A DNA stretch of 64,000 nt, taken from assembly GCF_035594125.1 (NCBI RefSeq), contig NC_087157.1, positions 9,461,501 to 9,525,500 on the forward strand, given 5' to 3'. The position numbers and the translations under genes are program-made. Of this stretch, positions 1-49,584 are shown in pieces; the stretch's first letter is position 1, and each line of letters opens with the position of its first letter. The notes below the pieces were generated by a model, which worked only from the letters and a program-made list of their open reading frames with translations, ran no database searches and was not told the DNA's origin. Source of the DNA: Scylla paramamosain (taxonomy: Eukaryota > Arthropoda > Malacostraca > Decapoda > Portunidae).

Positions 1-26284
<26,284 letters not shown>

Positions 26285-26415
26285 TCTCCTAATGTAATAT
26301 GTATATATGTAATACGCAGTACATTCTTTGGTCTGATCCAATCTTATCTGCATTGACATCAGGAGGTTGAATAAACTTCATGACGCTGTTAAGCAGAAAG
26401 GCGAAGTGAGGACTC

Positions 26416-28655
26416 ACTTTAAACACTTTAAACACTTTAAACACTTTATTATGTTTGTCTGTAATACATATATAAGCTTAAGGTACAATTAATTGAAAGA
26501 CAAACAGCCCCTTATGAAGCACAAGCTTTTTGGGCACACTTAATATCTACTTAATACTGAAATGTAAAACAACACTAAACTAAAAATCTAATTGAAGAAA
26601 ATGTAAAAAAAAAAAATAATAATAATAGCAATAACAAAAGATTTAGGGATAAATGGCTTTGCAAGAACAGGAAGGAAAAGAGAAAAATCATAATTATACA
26701 TGAGAAATAGAGAAAATTGAAGTGGAATCTGATTATAAACAAGCAAATATTAGTTTTGAGAATAATTAAACAAACATAAATAAATATGTATATATACTAG
26801 AGGTTATAAACTATTTTAGTTACAGAGGATATGAACTATTTGGTTACAATACCAAGAAACAGAATAATTGATATTGATAAAAATTGATTGAAGTACAAGA
26901 TGTGTCAGTATTGAGACAATAAATATTCTTTTAGTTTTCTCTTAAAGATATTTACGCTTAATGAATTTTTTATGTGTGACAGGGTGCTATTCCATATTTT
27001 GGGACCTTTATACATTAGAGAGTGTTGGTAGAGAGTTAAGGTATGATGGGGAATCTGTAGAGAATGCCTGTAGCGTGTGGAGTGGTTATGAGTTAGGGTC
27101 AGGGTATTGTTGTTGTTGGAATTTATCAATTTGAACATGTATGATGCAATAGAGAAGTTTGATAAGTCAGAGAGTTGAAGGATTTTCATAGATTTAAAGA
27201 GTAGAGGTGTGTGTTGGAGGAAGTCACTATTAGTCATGATTCTAATAATTTTCTTGTGGAGGATGTTTAGATTTTGTAGATGACATGGGTAGGTAGTGGA
27301 CCAAATTGGATTACAGTAGGTTAAGTGTGGGTATATATGGGCATAATACATGATTTTCATAATTTCCACTGGAACAAATTTTTTTTATTTTCAGCAATAG
27401 TGCTATTGATCTAGATAATTTTAGGCAAAGGTTTGATATGTGATATTTAAAGGTAAGATTATTGTCAAATGTTACTCCAAGAAATTTTGTCTTGGAAACT
27501 TGCGTGATATCTTTATCTAATATGGTAAGTCTAGGTAAGGGTTGGTATTTGGTGGTGGTATTTGTAAATAACATGTAGAAAGTTTTAGCTGTGTTAATAA
27601 TTGTTAGGCGATTTGCAAGACACCATTCAGAAAAGGCAGATAATTCTAGGTTGGCTCTGTAGATTAGGTCAGTGGGATTATCACCAATCATGTACAAGGT
27701 GGAGTCATCAGCAAACTGTATAGTGCTGAAAGCAGTAGAGGCATTGCTGATATCGTTGATATATATCAGGAAAAGAATAGGGCCTAAGATGCTACCTTGT
27801 GGCACGCCAAGATGTATAGGTTTGATGGTTGATTTAGGATTATTGTAGGATGTAAAATGAGATCGGCCAGTTAAATATGATTTGAACCAATTTTCCACAC
27901 AACCGCGAATACCATAGTGACGTAATTTGTCTATTAGAATGTTTGGGTCAACTGTGTCAAAAGCTTTGCTGAAATCAATGAAAATGGATATTATAGACTT
28001 ATGTTTATTCAAGGCATCGTGTAGGTCAGAGGTAAACACATTTATAACGTCAAAAGTATTTAGTCCGGGGCGGAAACCAAATTGCCTATTATTTAAGAAT
28101 TTTTGTGAATTGAGGTAGTTCATGAGGAAGTTCTTCATAATGATTTCAAATATTTTAGAGAACACTGGTAAAATAGAGATTGGTCGGTAGTTTGAGATAT
28201 TAGTTTTACTTCCCGATTTATGGATAGGGATAATTTTTGCCAGCTTGAATCTATTAGGGAAAACTCCATCTTTTATTGAATCATTGAATAATTTTGAGAG
28301 TGGCTCTGCTAGAAGATTTTTGTTCTCTTTGATTATTTTCACAGGTATTTCATCCGTAGGGCATTTTTTATTTTTTAAGGCAGAAATAGCTTTTACTATG
28401 TCATTTCCTGTCACTATGGGAATATTCATGGAATTTAGGAAATTACCTCTGAGATAAGAAATGTGTGAATTTTGAGCTCTAGGAAGCTGGGAGCTAAGTT
28501 GGGGTGCAATTTGTGAAAAATAGGTGTTGAATGCATTTGAAATTTCATGTGGAGTGTGTAGGACTGTGTCATTATAGTGTAGTGTGTGGGAGACCGTCTT
28601 GTTATTATTATTAATGTTTTCTATTTCTTGGCTTTGGTCTAAAATGTGCCGCTGA
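26416..28655 (-). mobile_element. Nearly intact LINE 3' half (CR1/Jockey-like)
   Basis: Encodes a reverse transcriptase in minus-strand frames 28429-27311 and 27369-26905, which overlap because of one frameshift. The 3' end carries a non-coding tail ending in four units of AAAGTGTTT (26416-26450). The 5' end is truncated near 28655 within the linker that precedes the RT. Confidence 0.9.
26905..28429 (-). pseudogene. LINE reverse transcriptase, one frameshift
   Basis: The first frame (28429-27311) has the RT motifs: FKLAKIIPIHKSG, NYRPISILPVFSKIFE, IDFSKAFDTVD, GVPQGSILGPILFLIYIND and the catalytic FADD. The second frame (27369-26905) supplies the C-terminal tail (YAHIYPHLTYCNPIWS, GPKIWNSTL). 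The frames meet near an A8 run on the coding strand at about 27379-27386, so a homopolymer indel is the likely break. No endonuclease is present, since the copy is 5'-truncated. Confidence 0.88.
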
Positions 28656-30401
28656 TCTAATAGCCACCTCCCTAACCTTCTATCCCTATCTCGCTACTTG
28701 ATTGGTGCAAAGTACTTATCTTAATATATGGATTTTTTTTTTTCAACAGTAACTATACCGTTGGAATCTTGGATGTGGCTGCGATCGCCATCCATCTTCA
28801 TTCTCTTTCACGCTGAGTTATTTTCATAAAATCAGGCATGTGCACTCTCTAAGAGAGCTAATAGAGGATAATAAGACATTTCCATATGAATCTGCAGATC
28901 TTTATTAACTATACATCAATTGAAATAACCCGAACGTAAAACGTGTTTAGGCTGCCGTCAGAGGACAGTGCAGTCGTAAATCTAGCAGGGATATTTTCTG
29001 ATAGAACGCACTGTTACACTAAATAGTTAACTTATCATTGAGCTGCATGTTTTCTTCTAATGACTGAGACCACACAAATTCCCAAAATTATCGGAGAACC
29101 CGATGACCATGGGTCGCGACGTCTGCCCTGGCGGTTATGGCTTCTCATTGTTAATTAATAAAGAATTTATCCTGTCTTCAGATCAATTTATCAGTTTTTT
29201 TCTGAATGGTTCAAAGAGGTGCACATTACATTATGCTTTGGTAAAGCGAATAAACATATTAGATATATTATGAAGTAACATACAGCATCTCTCAGGTCAT
29301 ATTTCTTACTTCATGACAAGAACGTGAAGCCGTATACTTTAGGTAGATATCCAAGTTCGTTTTGAAATCAATGATTATTAATATTTTCCAACAAGTGATG
29401 CAGTGTCTAGCGTTAAAATTCGGGCTGGGGTGGTTGGAGCACAGCTCCCTCAAATGTTTTTATTTTTCCTTCGAGTTATTCGATAAATGGGCACCTGGAA
29501 AAACCTGGGGAAAGTAAACTGTTGAAGCCCGAATGTCAGTCACACTATATCCTGAGGTGAGGGATTTTTTTTTTTTTTTTTTTAAAGGGCTGAAAAAAAA
29601 AAGAAAGCTTACAGAAGGTAGCAGTCCTTAAAAGAGTAGTCGAAAGAATTATCCAAAATTATGAGGAAAAGTATTTTAATATAATTCATTATTATCATTA
29701 TTATTATTACTGTTATCATGAAAATCCACGTATTAGGGGAAGATCATAAAACTTAAATAGAGCCAAGCAGAGTACCGCCAGTGAGCGCATATGGATGTGA
29801 AAAATTAAAGAATGAAAAGGTAAAACAAAAGATGTAAATACTTAGCAAGTTAACAGGAAGATGTTAACTTTTGTTTTAAATATATCTATGGAAGCTTGAG
29901 AAACTATTTCATCAGGAAGACGTATATTCCACACTTTTAGTCAAATTTGGGATAAATGCAGAAGTGCGTGAATACATGATATTAATAAATAAAATCATAT
30001 CAGGAGGGATTACTCAGGGTGTATGTAGAGCTTCTCATAAACTACATGTTGAACTGATCTACTTTGGCATGATTAAGATGTTATTTACAAAGTATGACAG
30101 ATCAGTGGTTCAGTGTTTCCATTTATGCTTCAAAGCTGAGTGGCATGACACTGGTGGCAGTCGTTGTCGTGGTTTGTAAGCCTCTGATGAGAATGGATCA
30201 GAGCCTGCGCTTTCTTGGGTGTATTGAATGCCTCAAAGCTAAAGAAAATGGAAGAGACTTTCTCGATACCAGAAAGTTATCTAAATTGACAGGAAAAGTT
30301 GTGCGGTGACTGAATGTATATGGAAATAGTGATTGTCGTAGTCCTATCAGTACTTTATACTTCTGTGTAAGGTTTTCAGTCATATAATGTATTTTTTAGG
30401 A

Positions 30402-30570
<169 letters not shown>

Positions 30571-30839
30571 GTCCACTAACAATATAGCACTTTTGAAGTA
30601 TCACCATTCAAATAAACTTGCCCGGAGAAGCCACTCCTCTGATGATTAGGTTAATTATATGAAGGTACGAACGCTGCTTACCAATTAGAAAAAAAAAAAG
30701 TCACAAAGGGAGAGCGGTCCATTCAAGACACAGATGATATTTTAATAATGCACACTTGTTTTCATGTTATCATTATTTCCTCCTTGTATGATGTTATCCT
30801 AGGATAAAATGTATTTATGATATGTCTATGTAAGAAATA

Positions 30840-30870
<31 letters not shown>

Positions 30871-31662
30871 TGTAACTGCCCGAAGAAAGCTAGAGGATTT
30901 TAGACCCACACGATGAGGCAAATCGTTTATTGCATTCGGTCAAACCTGAAGACATACATAAGACGTGTGTAGCACTACTAACCATTAAATACTGTATCAA
31001 TATGATGTATTACTAATCATGGATTATATTAATTAGGACAATCAACCCCTCGTAATACTGATGTGGAACACACATGTTTGGGGTCTTAAGGATGCCTGTC
31101 ACCAAGCAACACCTGCGTCTGCATTATAGTGGTCCGATCTTTCCTGGAGTAATCGCACCCGAATTCAGTGGCGGTACAAAGGAATCTGTCCCTCCGGGCT
31201 TCGTTCCTGCTGGCCCTCGGCGCTTCACGCCTGCCCATGTTACTCTTAGGTCAGCTTGACCCATTCCTCTATAGATTCCTGTCTCTTATTTACCTTACGC
31301 GCTATGTCATCAACTTTACCACGTAAACACGACCCTCACTGCCTCTCTGCAGCTAAGCTCTCCACAGCTAGTTCCCCTCACACAACTTCACTACTGCAAT
31401 TAACTACTATAATGAATTAAGTTTCCTTAATCTCTACTGTAACTCGGTTTCCTTGGTGTTACTTATGCTTCATATTAGTCTCTCACCACCAGCCTCACAG
31501 GACCATGTGAGGCAACACAGCTGTCGATTATACTCTCCTCATTTACTTAACTTTTATATTATAGCACCAGAATTTAATATACTAATTCACTTTAACTCTC
31601 ATAACACAGAACATGTTATTTAGCATACGCTTGTTCAACAACAAATTCTTTCACCCGTTCGG

Positions 31663-31663
31663 C

Positions 31664-31728
<65 letters not shown>
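31663..31728. repeat. (AAT)n microsatellite
   Basis: About 22 AAT units. A shorter tract lies at 30839-30870. Confidence 0.95.
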
Positions 31729-31729
<1 letters not shown>

Positions 31730-31786
31730 CAGCTTTCATTTAGGAAACTGCCAATTTTAAGTAGCTCACTCTCCCTTAGTATTGTA

Positions 31787-31819
<33 letters not shown>

Positions 31820-33778
31820 AAATTAAAATTTTATTGGTTAATAGTTGGGATACTAAAATAAAATTAAAGTACGCGTATCTTTAATCTTGGAGTTTCATGG
31901 ATAATCTATCACATACGTCTAACTGATGCACCTCCTTGCTCAACAGCCAGTCAGATGAAAGGGGACAATGAGGTTATGGCTTCTCGGTGCAAATTTACTT
32001 TCGCAGTTTAATTGAATGACCTTATAGTGACATTTGAAAATTCAAGTTTGAAACTCTTTTAGTTCCTTTTTTGTCCTGCACCTTTCTCTGTTGACTTCAG
32101 TTATGCCATGCCCGTTTCTTTATCCACTCATCCTCTGTTTAGTAAGTCAGTTTTGATTCTGGTATTTTCCGTCATCTTCTTCTCCTATCAGTTTCACCTT
32201 ATATAAATTCCCCTTTGGTCTCAAATCTTTCTTAATTAAATCGGTTTTGACCCTTCTTCATTCTCTTTCATTTAGGCTCATCACTTTCTTTCATGAACTC
32301 ACTTTAAGTTCACCAGTTCCTCATATTTTAGATGGTCTTAGTCAAATAACCTCCTGCCGCATTAACTGCCAGTGTTTAGTATTTTCTCTCAACCTAAGTC
32401 CTCGAATGAAGTAAATAAAGGGCTTCCCTCCCCTTCAGCCAATATCACCATCAATCCGGCTCCTCTTCGGAGCCACACGTTCAAACATCTAGAGAGTTGT
32501 GTAGACTATACTGGTATATCAATAATAAGCAAGTAGTGTATTTATTTTCGAGTTAGTTATTTGTTATTATTATTATTATTTAGTCAGGCACGCAGGTGAC
32601 CGAGAATAAATATGTATACTATATTTCTACTAATGTACCTGCTGTGTGTCACGGTGGAGAGTTGATTAGATGTGTTGCCTACTACTACTACTAAAAATCT
32701 TTTAGTTGTAAGGTTTTGTAGGAAATTATCAGCACACCAGAGGACTCAATTGTTATGTAAAAATGCCAGGCACAGTGAAAACAGTTACATGTTATTTGAC
32801 TTCTGACCATCACTGTATCATTTGTTTATTTTTTGGCTAATCCCCTTTCTGTTGTACATAAACTTGTTTTTTAAGTCATCTCCCTTTTTCTCTCATGGCT
32901 TTGCTGCTTTATACATTAATTGTTATTGTTAATTTCATAATGGTCAAACCCTTTATTTATTTTTACCATTATATACTTACTAATTTTAATGTGACTGCAT
33001 TTCATCAATTGTATTCTTCAAAATGAAATTTCCCATGTAACTGAGTTTTGGATTTGTCCTTTATGTGTACATTGTGTGTACCTTTACCAGACATTTTCTC
33101 TTATCAATGTCATTTTGATACTGGTCCTCCACTATCAACTATGCCTGATACTTGTACTATGTTAAAAAAATGCATTATTACACATGTCATCAACCTTTAT
33201 GATTCTACCATGGGATGTGGGTTTTCCTGGATAGTAAAGGGGCAGGCAAACCAGATGGCATGACGATGGCTTATAATGCCTTTGTGGGCACTCCACTCCA
33301 CCTAGCCCAGATCTGTCTTCTTAACCATATGCTTACTGCTACACTACATACAAAATACACCAGGATAATAAAAATACAAATCATCACTTGTAAGAAGTTT
33401 GGTTATTCAATATAACAGCCAATTCCAAGAAAAAGACTGTAGTATTTTTTTTTCTTTTTTGGACTTTGTACAACCACAGGTATAAAGTATAAAATTAATC
33501 ATAATTATGAGCCTTTTGTAATGTCAAAACCATTTCACATTTTTTTTTTTTTTTCCAGAGTTCACTGTGCTAATTGTAAATTCTACTTTTCTGCAAGGAG
33601 ATCATACAAAGTAAACATGCCCATTTAACTCCCATACAAAAAAAAAAAAAAAGCACTATATCTTTCATAAACTACAAGAAAGTTGTACTTGACACACCAA
33701 CAAACATCCTAGTATTTCCACAGTAAAAAGTCATAAATTTCTAGTTATTTTGTATCACTGTCTTCATGATAGAAACTT

Positions 33779-44643
<10,865 letters not shown>

Positions 44644-44850
44644 GGTGGATGCAGTTACTTATTAATTCTCTCGTTATGCACAGGCCCTGTAAAAAGAATG
44701 AGAAATTAAACTCTTAGCATAACTAATAGTAGTAACAATAGTATGTCAGTACAGAAGTAGTAGCAGTAATAGTCATAATATTATATTAGTACAAAAATAG
44801 TAGTAATAGTAGTAGTAGTAGTAGCTGCAGTAATAAGTGGGGGTGCTAGT

Positions 44851-44986
<136 letters not shown>

Positions 44987-46805
44987 ACAGTATAGAAGTA
45001 GTAGTTTAAATAGTAGTGATTTTGGGTGCAGAAGTAGAAGAGAAAAGAATGGTCTGTGTCATCTCTTTTAGATGAGCCTGTCAGTAGAGGTAAATGCATC
45101 AGCTCTTTTCCCTTTCTAGGGGTTAGTACAGTCAAAATCATGAAAGTGATGTCACATTTCCTTTAGCAAGGGAGCAGTTGAATCAAGTTGATAGTGCACA
45201 TGTATGTTTATGTTGAGCTAACACTGGGAGGCAGTAAACATCTGCCTGACATTAGGTTTAAATAGGTTAATCTGGAAATGTCTTTAGGTACTTGACTATT
45301 GGAAGAATGAGTGTATCAGTTAGAAGGGAAGTTGTAGAACTTCAGATACAGCAGATACAGAGTGAGAAATGCACTGGATTCGACAATTTCCATTAAGAGA
45401 GCTTTACATGCTAATTTAGGAACTGCACTATATAATTATACTAACTAATAATGTCTTGGTATAAGACATTTAACCATTGCAAATGTCTACTTATGAAACA
45501 CCGAACTTGTTTTCCAAACTCTGCTTATGACATACAACTCAGTCTACTTGTAGACTGGCATGCCAGCAGATCTGGATTGCCCTTAATCTATGATTGGTTG
45601 ATAGTTCTACTACAACTGTATGGGATAGCCAACCAGGTAAGGATAGGTCAACCATCATATGAGTTTAACATTTTTTGAGATTAGCAGGATGTAGCTCACT
45701 CTGAACCTGATTTTTTCATCACTTTTAGTTTAAAGACTTGGACACTAATAAAGTGATGATGAACTGCAGTCTCTACACTAACAAATTCTGTGAAAAAATG
45801 TTCTGGTTAAAAATGTGCTGAGTTACTCACATGTAAAATTAGATCAAGATCAGTTTGGGAATAAGTTAAGACATTTGAATGAGTTAAATTTCAGTTTTAA
45901 AACTTATTATGGGCAGGGTTTAGGGTAACTTTGTTATGTATAATTATACTTGCAGTAAATGTGAATAATCCCATACTTGATCTATAACCTAAAGAAAAAA
46001 AGTCAAATTCTGGCCCATTCTTACTTATACTGTTCATCATTTACTGTGCTGGTATTTGATTGGGCGTCACCAGGATTGGTTAACCCTATCCTCACCCATA
46101 AATATGTCAGTGATGGAAACACTATCCTTCATTCATGCATAATTTTGCCAATTACTTGTTCCTAGCTCCCGGTCCTATAATAACAGACTTCGTAGTACTT
46201 GGTAATACTGCCTGATAAGAATGAGATTCTTAGCAGTAATACAAGCATTCTGCTGATTCCTGGTTTGAAGGTCTTTTTTTTTTGTACTATAAGGTACCTT
46301 ACACACTTTACACTGTCTAACTTGGTGCGGCTTCATGTGCATCTATTGCATCACTTATATCCTGCACCAAACATAACATTCCCCAAGTGTAAAAGGGAGG
46401 TATCAGAGTGAGAACTAGCATTGCGAGGAACATATGTGAGTTCTATAATTGTTCTTCCCTCATACGTCTTTTTTTCACATGGTTATGCTAAATGAAATAA
46501 ATTTTTAGTGCATGAACTTTCACCTGTGGGCTAAAGCAAGAAGTGCACACAGACTCCTGAACCTCACCACTCCTCCACCCACAACACCACAACAAACACT
46601 GCCATGTGGGCCGCGGTTCTACCACAATAATCTCAAATACATAAATAAGGAAAGGTAACAGCCGCGTATTATTTTGCGATAGTGGCTGATAAAAGTACTG
46701 TTGTTCCCGCTTGATTTTATTAATTTCCCTCTAATTTTTTGTGCATTTAAGAGAGTTAGTAGTTGGGGAGTGTTTGGCGCCCATTCAGATAATTCGAACC
46801 TTGTG

Positions 46806-46813
46806 TGACGTCA
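46806..46813. promoter_or_regulatory. CRE-like palindrome TGACGTCA
   Basis: A perfect 8-bp CREB/ATF consensus in the CpG-richer block upstream of WDR5. A role in its promoter is inference. Confidence 0.4.
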
Positions 46814-47144
46814 AGACGGCTATGATGTTGTGAGGCTCATGGGGTGCAGACGCTCCTCACGGTGCTCCTCAGGGCCAGGCGGGGCTGCTCCTAGGCGTCT
46901 GGATTTATGTTTGATGCATCTTTACGTCTCGAAATACATCAGTTTTGGGAAAGAAGGTGAATAAACTGTGTCCATGAGTGAATATGAGCGATTGGGACAG
47001 GTTGCGTGGTCATGTGACCGTCTTGATCTTGATCTTGATGGTACAGGTGGCACAGGATCACTCCTGAGCCAGGCCTTTGGATCGGCAACTCCTGTAGAAA
47101 GGGGAAAAAAAAAAAAAAAAGAGAAACGAACAGCATCCTCTATC

Positions 47145-48840
47145 CTAATTGTTCATACACCTGGCACGCCACATTCTCTCCAGAAACTCTTTCACCGCCT
47201 CAATCATCCTTTCATTGGCCTCTCTACACAGTCCCAGCAACAACACCATCCATTCCTTTCCTGTCTTCTCCACTCTTTCATTCCTATCATGCCCTAACTC
47301 AGTCAGTATCACTTGCATCATCTCATTCCTGTCTCTGGCATACTGCACACACTCCAGCACCACATGTTCCACCGTCTCATCCTCTCCCATGTCACACATC
47401 TGGCACACTGCTGCGGGACTCAGACCACCTGTAACTCCTTGCATTCACATCCATACACTGTGCCCTCGCTCGGAAGAGAAGATCACCGCCCAGGCTTCCA
47501 TCATACCACCTTTCATACCTCGGGGCCTCTTTCTCCTTGTACCATTCCAGGGTCTTCTTTCTTTCCATCTCATTCTTCCGTTCATTCAGTCCCACACATT
47601 TCACTTCTTTGTCTATCTCATTCTTCCATTTTCTCACATCCCATTCGGCTCCCACTCTTCCTCCTCTTGTTACCACCCATTCACGCTCATTTTGATTCCT
47701 ACCAGCCATTCTTATCGCCCACACAACTTGCAATCCATTCCTGTCTGTCATTCTCATGCATCTCTTCCTCCATTTGCTTCCACTTTCATTCCACAGGTAC
47801 ACCTTCCTTGCTATTCTTGCATCATCCATTCTCTCAAGCCTAATCTTGTACCTAAGTGTGGCTTTTGTCAGTCTTTCTCTGAAGGTGCTCCATCCCATGT
47901 CACCTCTCAAGGCTTCAACTGCTGTGCACCTCGGTGCACTCAGTGCCATCCTTGCTACTTTGTTCTGGCCCACTTCTAACTTATCAATTTCACTTTCATT
48001 CCATGCAATCACATCCATACCATACATTATACATGGCACAGCCACACTCTTCCACACTTCTCTCAACACATCATACTTACTTGCTCTCATCCTTGCCGCG
48101 CTTCCCAATCGACCTACCCACTGGTTTAGCATACTTATCTTTTCATTCTTTGCCTTTGCACACCCACTAGGACTCATCCACATCCCTAAGTACTTGTATT
48201 CTTGCACCTGTCTCAACTCATTCTCTCCAAGTCTCCATACCACATTACTTTCATCCTCTGATCTATTCACAATCATTACTTTGCTTTTCTCACTGCTAAA
48301 CCTTACTCCAAAGTCTTTACCATAGCCATCCACTACATCCAACAAACTTTGAAGCTCATCTGCCGATTCACTCATAACAACTACATCATCTGCATAAAGG
48401 AGCACACATACTTTATCATTCCCCACACTTACCCCTATATTCATTCTTCTCATCCTGGCTGCTAGCTCCTCTGTATACAGGCTAAAAAGGGTTGGTGACA
48501 ATATACAGCCCTGCCTAACTCCTCTCTCACTCTTCACCCAGTCTGTTTCTATGTCTCCTAGCCTGTATCTAGCTCTTGTGTCCACATACATACTTTGCAC
48601 TACGTTAACTATCTTTGCACTCAATCCAATCTTTTCTAAGACTCTACCTAACATTTCTCTGTTCACTCTATCATAAGCTTTCTCTATATCCAAAAAACCT
48701 AGGTACAATTTACCCCCATCCTTCTTTTTCTTCTCAATCATTTCATTCACCACAAACATATTGTCCTCAGCTCTCCTGTCCCTACGAAAACCATTCTGTT
48801 CTTCACCCAGCACTCCAGCTCTCTCAATCCATTTACACAG
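47145..48840 (-). pseudogene. LINE copy A reverse transcriptase and C-terminal domain, 2-bp deletion
   Basis: The frame 48840-47392 encodes an RT (GEEQNGFRRDRRAEDNMFVV, LDIEKAYDRVNREML, GVRQGCILSPTLFSLY, YADDVVV). Downstream is a tail with WNESEIDKLEVGQNKVARM. The frame 47444-47145 supplies the rest, with a Cys/His motif (CQMCDMGEDETVEHVVLEC). The two are out of phase. Compared with copies B and C, two T residues are missing near 47413 (plus strand CACACTGCTGC against CACACTTTGCTGC). Confidence 0.9.
48836..48840. other. BEL/Pao target site duplication, left
   Basis: CACAG, repeated at 55001-55005. Confidence 0.9.
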
Positions 48841-49368
48841 TGTTACTGTATGTAAAGCGTATGTACCTCATGTCATTATTCCTCGGCATTTATAAGTGAA
48901 ATGTTCAATAGTTTTCTATTTGCATGAAAACGTGTAATATGTGTAAGTATCAGTATTCAATGCTATATTAAGCACCGAAGCCGATGCTCACTTGTTGGTA
49001 GTGTGGGGTTAACCTGCTAGTCGCCTGCGGGCATCACTCACGGCCAAGTCGCGCTCAGACAAAGACGGGCAGGATGGTGACCGAGGTAAATACTTTAATT
49101 TTGTAGTAAAAACTGATTGTCATAGTGCCAAGTCAATTGCATGTATTGTTAATGAATATTGTAATATGTTGAAAGTGTTTAATATCCGTGTATAATGTTA
49201 TTTTGTAAGAAATTGAGACCGAGAACTTGTTCGCAGTTCTTACGGTCATGCCTACCTCATCAATAAACGTCAGAGAGAGAACTGCCTTTCCTCGACCCTA
49301 CGATGATGGGTGTGATCAGTAAAACAGATCACCTGAGAGCCAATTGATGCCCAGCCGGTGCGGCTACA
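48841..49368 (+). repeat. BEL/Pao 5' LTR
   Basis: 528 bp; contains AATAAA near 49262. Identical by eye to 54473-55000. Confidence 0.95.
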
Positions 49369-49584
49369 GTAAGAACTCGACCTACAAGCAAGAAATTGGC
49401 TCCATGTGAAACCGTAGCAAGAGTGAGTCACAGGACGAGGGGACGCTGACGTAAGCCTATAGGTTGACCTCTGAGGCCCCGGGGTCAGCTCTACCCTTGA
49501 CGACAACCACTCCCTTCTACCCACTGTGCCTCGCCACCATTTTGTAGAACCCATGGTCACAGGCAAGAGATTATAATATTATGT

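Larger units (their letters stand above)
47021..48840 (-). mobile_element. LINE copy A, 3' half (RT and tail)
   Basis: Minus-strand continuation of the LINE whose 5' half is at 55001-56741; the BEL/Pao insertion separates the two. Its 3' end carries ATCAAG repeats (plus strand CTTGATCTTGATCTTGATGG near 47026-47042). Confidence 0.92.

Noticed and set aside
47149..48325. Plus-strand frames up to 276 codons opposite LINE copy A (and the matching ones near 55.5-58.9 kb)
   Set aside because: Antisense shadows repeated in each LINE copy; His/Ser/Pro-rich without a domain.
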